Shown here: one piece after another, positions 54,547-64,000 of the stretch
Position numbering within the stretch: the first letter of the stretch is position 1
How the letters are laid out: each line of letters starts with the position of its first letter
Source: Sphaerolaimus hirsutus
Lineage: Eukaryota; Nematoda; Chromadorea; Monhysterida; Sphaerolaimidae
Assembly (NCBI GenBank): GCA_964036195.1
Contig: OZ038459.1
Coordinates: 4,275,206-4,339,205, forward strand
Direction: 5' to 3'
DNA: 64,000 nt
Program-made: the position numbers and the translations under genes
Notes under the pieces: model-generated
Seen by the model: only the letters and a program-made list of their open reading frames with translations
What the model was told of the DNA's origin: nothing
The model's database searches: none

Positions 54547-55256
54547 ATTGGCCCTACACACACACGCACTAGTTTTCACCGTGGCTGATGTGAAAACTGA
54601 AATGGCCACATGGCGACATCCAACCTACTCTTTTTGCATGCTACCGTATTTCCTCGAAATACCCCCCGGGGGGTGATTGTTTCATAGTGGTCCCGAGAGG
54701 GGGGGGGTTAAACGAGGGGGGGGGGTATTTCGAGGGGGGGGGTTATTGTTTCACAAGAAAATTTTTGAAAACCAAGTACAAAATTGTCGTCTGAAACGTA
54801 CGCAGACGTCGAAAAATGCAACAAAAACCGCCATTTATAAGGTTCTGTAGACTAATATTAGTATGTAGATGGTATGTACACTGTTCTAACGTGACACCGA
54901 CATTGTTTTAACGTGTTTTCTGCAGTACACTGAACACAAACTACAGTTATTGTCATGTACGTTCCCTTTACACTCAATTTGGGGGGGGGGGTATTTCGAG
55001 GGGGGGGGTGATTGTTTCATAGTGGTCTCGAGAGGGGGGGGGGTCAAACGAGGGGGGGGGGTATTTCAAGGGGGGGGTATTTCGAGGAAATACGGTATAT
55101 GTGTTTTAGTTTTCAAATTTTCAAATTTGAACTGTAATTAATTTGAATTCAAATTTAAATTAAATTAAATCATTCAACCGTGTTTGATAATTTGCATGTG
55201 AAAAAATTTCAGTTTTCACACGAAGTCACGGTGAAAACTAGTGTGTGTAGGCACAA
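54547..55256. mobile_element. ACTAGT foldback MITE containing a nested MITE
   Basis: Nearly the same sequence as 24124-24374 (ATTGGCCCTACACACAC..., TGGCCACATGGCGACATCCA) but interrupted by a 452-bp TA-flanked MITE. Confidence 0.75.
54644..55095. mobile_element. TA-flanked CCGTATTTCC MITE with known empty site
   Basis: CCGTATTTCCTCGAAATACC...GGAAATACGG. Left flank gcTA, right flank TAtatg; the uninterrupted sister (24211-24218) reads gcTAtatg. This shows directly that insertion duplicates TA and that the element begins at CCG. G-run repeats on both sides; family core with TCTGAAACGTACGCAGACGT. Confidence 0.9.
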
Positions 55257-55603
55257 TATATCACAACGTGGACATGGACATTGGATCAATATTGATCCAG
55301 ATTGGAGTGAGAATTTTTTCATCAAATCGGCAGCACCTAATTGATATCATCCCACTCTGCATCAGCTCATTAGCATGTCTGAGTATGTGGAGTTTCATAA
55401 ATTTTATTGGATAAATATTAAAAAATCTTTTGAAAGCTTCCTTGAAATACCCCCCCCCCCCTTGAATTGACCCCACCCCGCTAAAATACACCCGTGCACT
55501 TTAGAAAAATAAAAAATTTGTGCACTTTTTTGGAAACGGCGTCAACTTCCAAGCAGCAATTTCTATTGCGGCAACAGTAACTGCTTGTATACCTAGGTAA
55601 GTA

Positions 55604-55915
55604 CCGTATTTGCTTGAATAATCCCCTGGGAGATTATTATTTCGTCAGACATTTTTGAGGAGGGACTTTTCGAAGGGGAATTATTTAAGGGGGGGGGGAT
55701 TATTATTTCGTCAAAATTTTCAAGCATGTTTCCATCAACTCATTTCACGAAATATGCCTTATAAACACAATAACGTGCCAAATTAGGTATAACAAATTAA
55801 TCAAATCTTGGGGGGGATTATTCGAGGGGGGATTATAATTACCTCACTCATCTTACAGGGGGGGATTATTCGAGGGGGGAATTATTCAAGGGGGGAACTA
55901 TTCAAGCAAATACGG
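55604..55915. mobile_element. TA-flanked MITE, CCGTATTTGCTTGAATAATCC type
   Basis: CCGTATTTGCTTGAATAATC...TTCAAGCAAATACGG between TA pairs; GGGGGATTATTCGAG repeats. Confidence 0.75.
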
Positions 55916-56500
55916 TATAACCCTACATTCTCAACCTAAATTTGTCCACTACCAACACTATTCCAACATAAATATGCCAAATGAATGATCTAAACCGAAT
56001 TCATGCATGCATGCTTTTCTGCACTTGCATATCAGAAGTGAAATTAATTGCAACCATGCATGGAAGGCCGGCTTTTTACGCCTCTCTGAGCATGATGCAA
56101 TTTCCAAATGTTAGAGCGTAAATGCTCAAATTGGCATCTGTTTTATTGGATAGGTAAAGGATGTGATAGTAGATGTAAAAGGTGAAGTCTGGGGCCAAAT
56201 TCGATTGGAATTAAAGGTGACCCACGCAATTTGTGAACGTGATGTTGTTGCACACACTGAATACCTAGTTGCGAATGAAATTTTAATAATTTAGTAAACT
56301 ATTGAGATATTTTTGAACTCCGTCAACTGTAGTTGACAGACAACCCATTCTTGTAAACTCAAATGAGTTCAAAGCTGATTTGTGAGTTTACTAAAGTTTC
56401 AAGTTTACCGGTAGTAAACTTGAGCAACTGTGTGTGTACTTGTGTACATTTCAGCGCTAACTCTACTTTTGTGCGCTTTATGTTCGAACGGAATTTGGTT
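55916..56500. other. No gene recognised
   Basis: No convincing frame. TGTAGTTGACAGACAACCC and AAACTCAAATGAGTTCAAAG near 56325-56375 resemble the cores of the ACTAGT foldback family. Confidence 0.35.
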
Positions 56501-56502
56501 CC

Positions 56503-56730
56503 TGGGGGCATGCCCAGACCCTGTAAATGCCCTGTAAAATGTAAAATGTCATGCAAAGTGACAAAAGTCACACGCGTTTGCCATTTTCCAGGGCATTTTA
56601 GACGACTTTAGTTTAGATAACATTGCATAAACTTTGTGGTTTTTCTGGGCATTTTACTTGACTTTAGACACACTTTGCGTGACATTTGACATTTGACAGG
56701 GCATTTTACATGGTTTGGGAGTGGCACCTG
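56503..56730. mobile_element. Foldback MITE, GGGGGCATGCCCAGACC ends
   Basis: GGGGGCATGCCCAGACCCTG...TTTGGGAGTGGCACC; arrays of AAAATGTCATGCAAAGTGAC and complement. Confidence 0.6.
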
Positions 56731-57086
56731 ACGTCTGTGTGAATCGAAGCCTGAATGCATGCTAAATATCAACTGGCAAACTTGCAAATGCTGTCAAATG
56801 CACAAAATGTGTTAGATTAGCTGGGTATTTATGCATCAAACCTGATACTCACACAAAAACTCATAATTATTTCCAAAACTAACACCAATAAATAAAAAGT
56901 TTATGATTAATTATAAGCTTATAACGCATAACATATAACTAGGTAGCTAACACATTCGTAAGCAAGTTGAACGTGCGTTATTGATGTTGCATGCAAAAGA
57001 ATTTAGCGCGTGCAAGCAAGCCTGACCGAAAACGCGTTTTTTTTACACGTCGCGCGTGGGCGAAAACATAAAAGTGGGCGGAGTGT

Positions 57087-57254
57087 ATGGCCCCACACAC
57101 GCTAGTTGACATCGACATCAAATGTCAACTGGTTCCGTTCCGAATTCAAAGCTTGCGTTTGAACGTCATTCATCGGCTCGTCAACAAACTTCGTATCGGG
57201 ATCGGCACCAGTTGACATTTGGTGCCGATGTCAACTAGCGTGTGTGGGCCCTAT
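57087..57254. mobile_element. Foldback MITE, GGCCCCACACACGCTAGTTGACA ends
   Basis: ATGGCCCCACACACGCTAG and CTAGCGTGTGTGGGCCCTAT; stem continues through TTGACATCGACATC. 168 bp. Confidence 0.6.
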
Positions 57255-57514
57255 GCAGAGCGGCGCGTGCACTTCAAAATAAGTGTGTTCCCTGTAACTT
57301 CACGCATTAATGTACAGCAGGGAAAATAATTCACCTGACACTCAAAAAACGTACATTTTTTGGTCTTATTATCTTGAAACATTCTTAAAACTTTTGAAGC
57401 AACCTTTCACAATAAAATAAAAAGACACACCTGCGTAGTTGCGTACTATAGACTGTATTTCCGGAAGCCCAAAATATTGTAAACATTGTAATATTGTAAA
57501 ATAAGCACGAATAA

Positions 57515-57680
57515 AGTAGTGATGTAAAAAGCGCCAGACTTTTGGCGCCAAGCGCCAAAAGCGCCATGGCGCTTTTGGCATGAGAGCGCCAAGCGCCAAT
57601 GGCGCCACAGCAAAATAGCGCCAAGCGCCAATGGCGCCACAGGATGTTGGCGCCAAGCGCCAATAGCGCCAGCGCCAAAA
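57515..57680. repeat. GGCGCC-palindrome MITE (GTGATG family)
   Basis: GTGATGTAAAAAGCGCCAG then repeated GCGCCAAGCGCCA and GGCGCCACAG units. Right end unclear. Confidence 0.55.
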
Positions 57681-57822
57681 AAATTTGCTGCCCATAAAGT
57701 GCAGCCATGCTAATGCAGTGATGTTTATTTGCGTAATACGCAAGATATAAGTCAAATCGAGTCAAGTTTTCTTCTTTTTGTGATGTTATAATACTTCATT
57801 CCGGCCTGGTACATTGCACATA

Positions 57823-58251
57823 CCGTATTACCTCGAATTATCCCCCCCTTGAATAACCCCCCTCGAATAACCCCCCCTCAAAATGGGCTGGGGAAATAAT
57901 AACCCCCCCCCCTCGAAATACCCCCCCCCTCCGAATGATGTACGTCATGTACATAATAAATACGTCATGTATGCAATGTACAGTGCAATGCAATGTATAT
58001 TACTGTTAATTTGCATTGCAACTACACATAGACTAGTTTGTCAACGTTTTATTGTACAAATGCCTCCTGTTTGGACACATTACCTCTTTTGGGTATGCAG
58101 ATGCCTACTATTTACTACGAAACTTACGAAAATTTCTGGAGAAAAAATAACCCCCCCTCGAATAAACCGCCACCTCGAATTAACCCCCCCCCCCCACAAA
58201 TTTTGCTGGCGAAATAATAAACCCTCATGTGGGTATTTCAAGGTAATACGG
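57823..58251. mobile_element. TA-flanked MITE, CCGTATTACC type
   Basis: CCGTATTACCTCGAATTATC...AAGGTAATACGG between TA pairs; reverse orientation of the 1434-1858 core (CTACTATTTACTACG). Confidence 0.8.
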
Positions 58252-58284
58252 TATGTACCAACAATACAACTTCATTTTCAACAT

Positions 58285-58490
58285 AATGGCGCTGCGCACA
58301 TTAGTTTACCGCCAGACCCTGGTAAACTCATAAAACACTTTGAACGCATTTGAGTTTACCAGAATGAGGTGTCTGTCAACTGCAGTTGATTGGGATTATG
58401 AATAATTTATTGAAGTAAACTGAAATGCGTTCAAAGCTGATTTATGTGTTTACCAAGATCTGGCAGTAAACTAGTGTGTGCACGCGCAAT
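58285..58490. mobile_element. Foldback MITE with TTAGTTTACC arms
   Basis: AATGGCGCTGCGCACATTAG...CTAGTGTGTGCACGCGCAAT; arms share GAACGCATTTGAGTTTACC with its complement. A GGCGCC module and a CAGACCCGGCA repeat follow at 58725-58830. Confidence 0.55.
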
Positions 58491-59110
58491 GCAACACTAT
58501 GCATTTGAACGTCGCTTGTGAGCAAGCTTTGAATTGGGATGGGAACCATGAGGCCCATTATTTGGGAAAAGTTTTGAATATCCTTGCAATTGCATGGACA
58601 TAGTTTACAAAATTAGCAAATAGAGGGTTTGTTCTTCCTGGAATACACTTACAAGTTCACATTGTACAGGTTCACAGTTCACAGGTATTTTTACATAAAA
58701 TAATGATACATTGTTTGAACTCCTTGGCGCTTTTTTGGCGCTTTTTAAAACGCTAGCGCCAAGCGCCAATGGCGCCACAGCAAAAAGGCACAGACACAGA
58801 CCCGGCACAGACCCGGCACAGACACAGACCCACTGAACAGTGGCACCACACATATTGATTTTCACAGTTCCTCATTGAAAGCTCATTTTTGGTTTTCAAA
58901 ACAGGCAAATAGTGTGTCAGAATCGCCAAAAGTGGGCGTGGCTTAGGTCGCCATCCTCATGTTTGCTTTGTTTTCATTTAATGAACACATTTGTGAAAAA
59001 TACCAGAGACAAAAAAAGTTTTGTGGAATAATTACACATTACGCATTAGCGGGACACGAGATTTTTGCAAAGGCTAATCACGACGATGAATGGGTTGCAA
59101 AGACATTCTA

Positions 59111-59203
59111 CCGTATATTCTCGAAATACCCCCCTCGTTTAACCCCCCTCAAAATTTCCACTCTGAAAAATAAACCCCCTGGGGCTATTTCGAGGAAATA
59201 CGG
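59111..59203. mobile_element. 93-bp minimal CCGTATATTC MITE
   Basis: CCGTATATTCTCGAAATACC...GGAAATACGG between TA pairs, with no core left. Confidence 0.65.
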
Positions 59204-59650
59204 TACTTCCTTCCGCTTGTGAATGAGTCATATTATTCATGGTAGATAAAAGCGCCCAGTTTAAATCATATTAATGTTAAGTAAACATTTTATGAATGAA
59301 ATCAATGGAATGGTGACAATCGAATTATCTCACATTCACCAGTCGGATTCACGTTACGCATTCGTTCAGAAAAAGAAAAATTTTGATTGCCATCTATAAA
59401 ATGATAAATATTAAGTGAATGTGGTGAAAAAAGCCGCGGGTTGTATAGACTTCGAAATATTGATGGAATCTGTAAGGAATGGATGATAAAAAACATTTAA
59501 AAAAGACAAAAATGTGCATTAAGGAGTGATACGAGTTACGGAAGGTATACTAGAGAACAACGCTCTGTAAACTATGCATATATTTACTAGGACCACAAAG
59601 TATGCGTCAAAAATAACTTATGTCTTACTCGATAACGCGCTAGTAGGATA

Positions 59651-60063
59651 CCGTATTACCTCGAATTATCCCCCCCCCTTGAATTAACCCCCCCCTCGAA
59701 TTAACCCCCCCTCAAAATGGGCTGGGGAAATAATAACCCCCCCTCGAAATACCCCCCAAATACAGTGTAAACAGTATGTATTTACATCACAAATAACACA
59801 GTGTGTGAACTGTATTTTGTACACACGTTAAAACCGATGACTGAGTATGTTAGGGAAGGGTTTATGTGTACCTATATACAGTAGTAAATATATGCCTATA
59901 AACACTCATACGCCTCTGACAATGTTGTATTTTTCTACGTCTGAGTACGGGGAATTTTGTAAAATTTCTGGCGAAATAATAGACCCCCCCCTCGAATTAA
60001 CCCCCCCTCAAAATTTGCTGGCGAAATAATAAACCCCCATGGGGGTATTTCGAGGTAATACGG
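59651..60063. mobile_element. TA-flanked MITE, CCGTATTACC type
   Basis: CCGTATTACCTCGAATTATC...GGTAATACGG between TA pairs; core hybrid between subtypes (ACACACGTTAAAACCGATGA). Confidence 0.75.
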
Positions 60064-60239
60064 TACTTATGCACGCATTTTGTCGAAGAAATGCTTAAAA
60101 AGAAAAGGTAGAATCGCTTAAAAACGACGAATGTTTTTTTTATTTTCTGGAACACTTTCGATTTTATCAACGGTGACGTCATGACTGTGTTTCCTTCAGA
60201 AAAATGCATAGAATGCGGTCCGTCGAGGAGGGAAACCCA

Positions 60240-62020
60240 TTATTTAACCACAGCGACTCGTAACCCATTGACTCGCAAGCCAAAGTACATCAAGATTAAA
60301 GCCAAAGTGCCTCGTCTCTAAAGCCGCAGTCAACCAATCGACCCATCACCAAAAGTGTATCATTATTTAACCCCATTGTGTCATTATTAAAGCCATGCGT
60401 ACATAGTGCATATTTTGTGTCATTATTAAAGCCTTATTATTATACATTATACGTGTGGCTGTTTCGTGTTGTCGGGATCGATTACAATGAGGCTGCCACT
60501 GCAAAATGATAAAACATGTCATTAAGCTGTGGCACAATTTTATCGATAACTTTTTTATTTGGAGGCGGATTTGATTTAAAAAGTTTTTCTGAAAGCACTT
60601 TTCCTTCCGACAGGGACGTATCCAGGATTTTTGAGCGGGGGGCTGCTTGTTTACGGAGGCCGGTGAGGGGGGGGGCTCAGCCCCCCCCCTAAAATTTTAG
60701 CTACATAGTGGCGGAATGGCGCCATGGCGCTGGCGCCATTAGTAGGCGCCATGCCATGGCGCCATTGGCGTTGGCATCAGCGCCATGGAATGCTGTATAT
60801 GTATGTAAATATACATACAAAACAGTAAAAACACAACATTGAGTGTACTTACAACGATTTGCGGCCACATGGAGCAAATCGAATGATAATACCATATTTC
60901 TGGTGAAGAATGCGCGCTTGCGCGCAAAATTTTTTTACGGTGACGTTGAAAAAGTCAAATTTTCGGTCACTTTCTGGCTGCAGCCCCCCCCCCCCCCCCC
61001 GCCCCCCCTGGATACGGCCCTGCCTTCCGATTCCAATGCAAATGCTGCTTTTATATGAAAAAAAATGAAAACGATTTTGAAATCAAAAAGCGACATGTGC
61101 ATTGGAATCAGAAGAAAAAAAGCCTTCAGAAAAACGTGGTTTTAATCAAATCCGCCTCCAAATAAAAAAAGTTATTGAGGAAATAGCAACAGTAAATATA
61201 TCATAAAAACAGGTGCTAGATAAATCGGTATTTATATACCTAAGTATAGTTCCAGAAAAATATACCGTGATTAATGTGAGACATTCAGCATTCAAATACC
61301 TAGGTAACTTACACAATGCAAATTAGTGGTGAAGTAGATTTCGCAGTCCCTTTGTTGCATTGCTTACACAATGCACACACGTAGTATTTACTTCCAGCTT
61401 TTGAACTTTGCAGGTGAAATTTGTAGTAGTGCTGTGGGAACGGCTGACTTCGAATAAATATAATTGGCTTGTTCCTGATTGACAAGCCAGGAATTACATG
61501 GTCATCAGTAATTTTTCCAAAGGTGGCGCCAGCCATTCTTGTGGAATTTTATAGATAAAGAATTGATAGTTGAACAAAATTGATGAAAAAAGGCAAAACA
61601 GACACGAAAATACAAGGGAAAGTAATGCAGCAGAATATAAAACAAACTGTTTTTTTTCTCTGTATGATGCTCTCATGCAGGATATGCCATTTACGTCTGT
61701 AATCCATCTCTTTGTTCACACCGAAATTCTCCATGATCCACTTCATCGAGCCAAACAGAAATTGGCCACAGGTGTCCATTCAAAAGTGGATTACCCCAAA
61801 AATGGCTGTGAACTTACCGCTACATGTATTTAAAAACTATACATCCATTTTGTGTGTGTATCATTAAGTATTTCCCTGTATTGCGGCTTGCGAGTCGACA
61901 TATTGGCTTTAATAATGACACATTTTTTATGACTGTTTTGGCTTTAATGTCGCTATACTTTGGCTTACCTAGCGAGGTACTTTGGCTTTACAGTCGATGG
62001 GTTAAATCTCGGGTAGCTTT
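60240..62020. repeat. Large foldback with TTAAAGCCAAAGT arms
   Basis: Left arm 60255-60435 (TCATTATTAAAGCC, AAGCCAAAGTACAT) is mirrored, imperfectly, by 61860-62020 (GGCTTTAATAATGACAC, TACTTTGGCTTTA). An inner inverted pair (TTATTTGGAGGCGGATTTGA near 60557 and complement near 61150) lies around the hAT-like element at 60611. Outer ends not resolved. Confidence 0.45.
60611..61022. mobile_element. hAT-like repeat, CAGGGACGTATCCAGG ends, 8-bp TSD
   Basis: CAGGGACGTATCCAGGATTT...CCTGGATACGGCCCTG with CCTTCCGA at 60603-60610 and 61023-61030 (8 of 8). Contains GGCGCCATGGCGCTGGCGCC, ATGTATGTAAATATACATAC and TGCGCGCTTGCGCGCA. No transposase. Confidence 0.8.
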
Positions 62021-62046
62021 AATCTCGCTATACTCTCGTCCGTCGA

Positions 62047-62267
62047 GTAGGGTTCAAACGGGATTGTCTTTTTTCGGGATCGGGATAGGGACTGGCTTAT
62101 TGAGATTTCGGGATCGGGATTGGGGTCACGGGATCGGGATTGTTTTTTTTGAGATTTCAGGATGGTGATCGGAATTGAGGTTTCGGGATCGGGATCGGCA
62201 CTACAAAATCCAGAAAATTCTCGGGATTCAGGATCGGGATCCCGTTTGAACTCTGCGTCTGCCGTCG
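62047..62267. mobile_element. hAT-like MITE of GGGATCGGGAT motifs
   Basis: TAGGGTTCAAACGGGAT...ATCCCGTTTGAACTC; CCGTCGAG before the left end recurs about 8 bp beyond the right TIR (62264-62271), suggesting an 8-bp target duplication. Interior is almost pure ATCGGGATCGGG. A right-end fragment of the same family is at 22440-22478. Confidence 0.55.
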
Positions 62268-62520
62268 AGTACAAGCAAAAACAAATTTGCAGGCACGACC
62301 TAAAGCAAAAGCAAAAAGTCTAGTTACCTAAAAAGAAACAGTTTGACAGTATGTTTGTATTTATAACATTTTCATTTTCATTCGTGCAGCCATAAACCTA
62401 GAAAAGTTACCGACTCACCCAATTAAACTGGAATGAGCCAAGTATTTGAGTAGCCAGTTTATTAAAATGTAAAATAGCGGTTCGATGTGTTGAATGTTAG
62501 TGCCTATTTTACATGTAAGG

Positions 62521-62965
62521 AACGATGGCAAACGTTCTGGAAAAATGATTTCAATTGTTAAGTAATTTTCAACTGACTTTTAATTTTTCTAAAAATAGTT
62601 TTGAATTAAATTTTTTAATAGTTTTCAAAGTGTCTATTTTTCTCGCTATGTTGTTGTATTTTCAAACTTTTCTTGTCAATTTCAAATTTTACATGTTTAT
62701 ATTTTGTGGCCCTCCAAGCATTTGCGAGAAAACAAATTTGCACACTTTTATTTTGCAGCTATGGCTGGATCATGTGAAATTGAAGTTTTTATTGTGGCTC
62801 TACATCTTGTCCATGCTTTTTCAGGCATTTAAAAAAGACCCAAAAATTTCGAAATATTTTCTAATTTCCGAATTTTTATATTTCCGTAAAAATCCATTTT
62901 GTGTTTTTCTAAGGGTGCCAAAAACTTCGAAACGATTCAAATGTTTGCTTGCCAGTGCCACCCTT
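62521..62965. mobile_element. AACGATGG-family MITE, right end degraded
   Basis: AACGATGGCAAACGTTCTGG at the left, TTTCGAAATATTTTCTAATT tracts inside, right terminus unclear (TTGCTTGCCAGTG). Confidence 0.45.
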
Positions 62966-63083
62966 CCCCGTAGTGTACGTGAATGCAATAAACGCCCACA
63001 CTATCCTATTTACGGTCAAGTAAATTAATAAAAAGGTAATTTAGCAGCGGGGCAGTGATGCGAGACTGTAACTGCATTGCGAC

Positions 63084-63847
63084 TAGGGTTCAAACGATAT
63101 ATAGTATCGAATATCGGATATCGACCATTTTTTAATATCGAATATCGATATCGAATATTTTGAAAAAATATCGAATATCGATATCGAAAATTTTGAGAAA
63201 ATATCGAATATCGATATCGAATATCGACCATTTTTTTCTATATATCGAACCTGTATTGTGTCCCTAATCAAAGTTATTATTTTCATTTTGAGATTTTGTG
63301 ATTAATCTGATTTACTTATAGTATTTTATTTGATGAGTAAAAGTACAATATTTATAATGTCATTTTTGTTGGAGTGCTATATTTTAACCTGAAAATGCTG
63401 ATATGCTATTTTATGCAACATGCATTAAGCAATTTGGTTATAAGTATGAACTGTAATATCTACCAATTGTTGTTTGCCTGATACACTTTGATTCATCATT
63501 TTTTCTTCCATTCTCTGCTTTAGACTGATGTAAACCTTATTAAAATCACTTGTATCATTCACATTTCAGTAAAGAGATCATACACAATGTGTGCAACCAC
63601 TTGAAAATACAATATGCTGCTTGAAATTTGCCTTGCTATACCAAAAGCAACTTGCAATATCACATATAGAAAATATCGAAATATCGGATATCCACAATTT
63701 TTTATATCGAATATCGAATATCGATATCGAGGTTCCATATCGTATCGAATATCGATATCGAGGTTCCATATCGTATCGATATTGAATATCGAGTTTCAGA
63801 AAAAAATATCGATATCGATATTGAAAAGTAATATCGTTTGAACCCTA
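63084..63847. mobile_element. hAT-like MITE of ATATCGAATATCG motifs
   Basis: TAGGGTTCAAACGATAT...ATATCGTTTGAACCCTA, flanks attgcgac / acggcgac (6 of 8). Both arms are ATATCGAATATCGATATCG arrays; the middle (63250-63640) is unique AT-rich DNA without a gene. The final 150 bp of the window show nothing further. Confidence 0.6.
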
Positions 63848-64000
63848 ACGGCGACATTTCATTTTTGGGGGGTTGGGGATGGGGAGGGAAACGTCAAGCG
63901 ATGAGTCATGGCACTTGCTACCATTTAGAGATGGTGTGAAATTATGCTGGCGCCATCTCAAGGTGCCAAATTCACCACGGCAACTTCAAATTGGGTACAT

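Overview
The window is nuclear DNA of an animal, most likely a bilaterian invertebrate that I cannot place further. The evidence is one intron-split receptor tyrosine kinase gene with the domain order of Trk (neurotrophin receptor) kinases, GT-AG introns, a Ty3/gypsy-type LTR retrotransposon, and very many non-autonomous DNA transposons. There is no operon structure and no bacterial-style gene.

Layout. 1-1085: a hAT-like element whose 8-bp target duplication starts at the window edge. 1.4-6.5 kb: small inverted-repeat elements, including a 1.26-kb Tc1/mariner-like one. 6606-21285 (+): the Trk-like gene in about 18 exons (about 1011 codons): signal peptide, LRRNT, two LRRs, LRRCT, two Ig domains, one membrane span, tyrosine kinase. 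Its 6.5-kb fourth intron is almost entirely nested transposons (a TTA-flanked PIF/Harbinger-like element holding hAT-like and TA-flanked elements). 21.3-35.8 kb: no gene recognised; stacked MITEs, foldbacks and a near-perfect 260-bp-arm palindrome split by a hAT-like insertion. 35786-42929: a complete LTR retrotransposon with identical 154-bp LTRs and a 4-bp target duplication. PBS, gag start, pol tail and polypurine tract all read on the + strand, but the 5.03-kb core (capsid to integrase) reads on the - strand. 43-64 kb: no gene recognised; MITEs, a 34-bp higher-order tandem array (48.5-49.4 kb), foldbacks and hAT-like elements made largely of short simple motifs.

The two main observations are (1) the inverted core of the gypsy element, where both breakpoints fall so that reading frames match on each side, and (2) a recurring design in which unrelated transposon ends (TA-flanked, 8-bp-flanked) enclose expanded short tandem motifs, so that much of the window is 'satellite inside a MITE'. 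Nested insertions give internal empty sites that prove the target duplications. All exon borders are my reading of splice signals and phase; no search was run.
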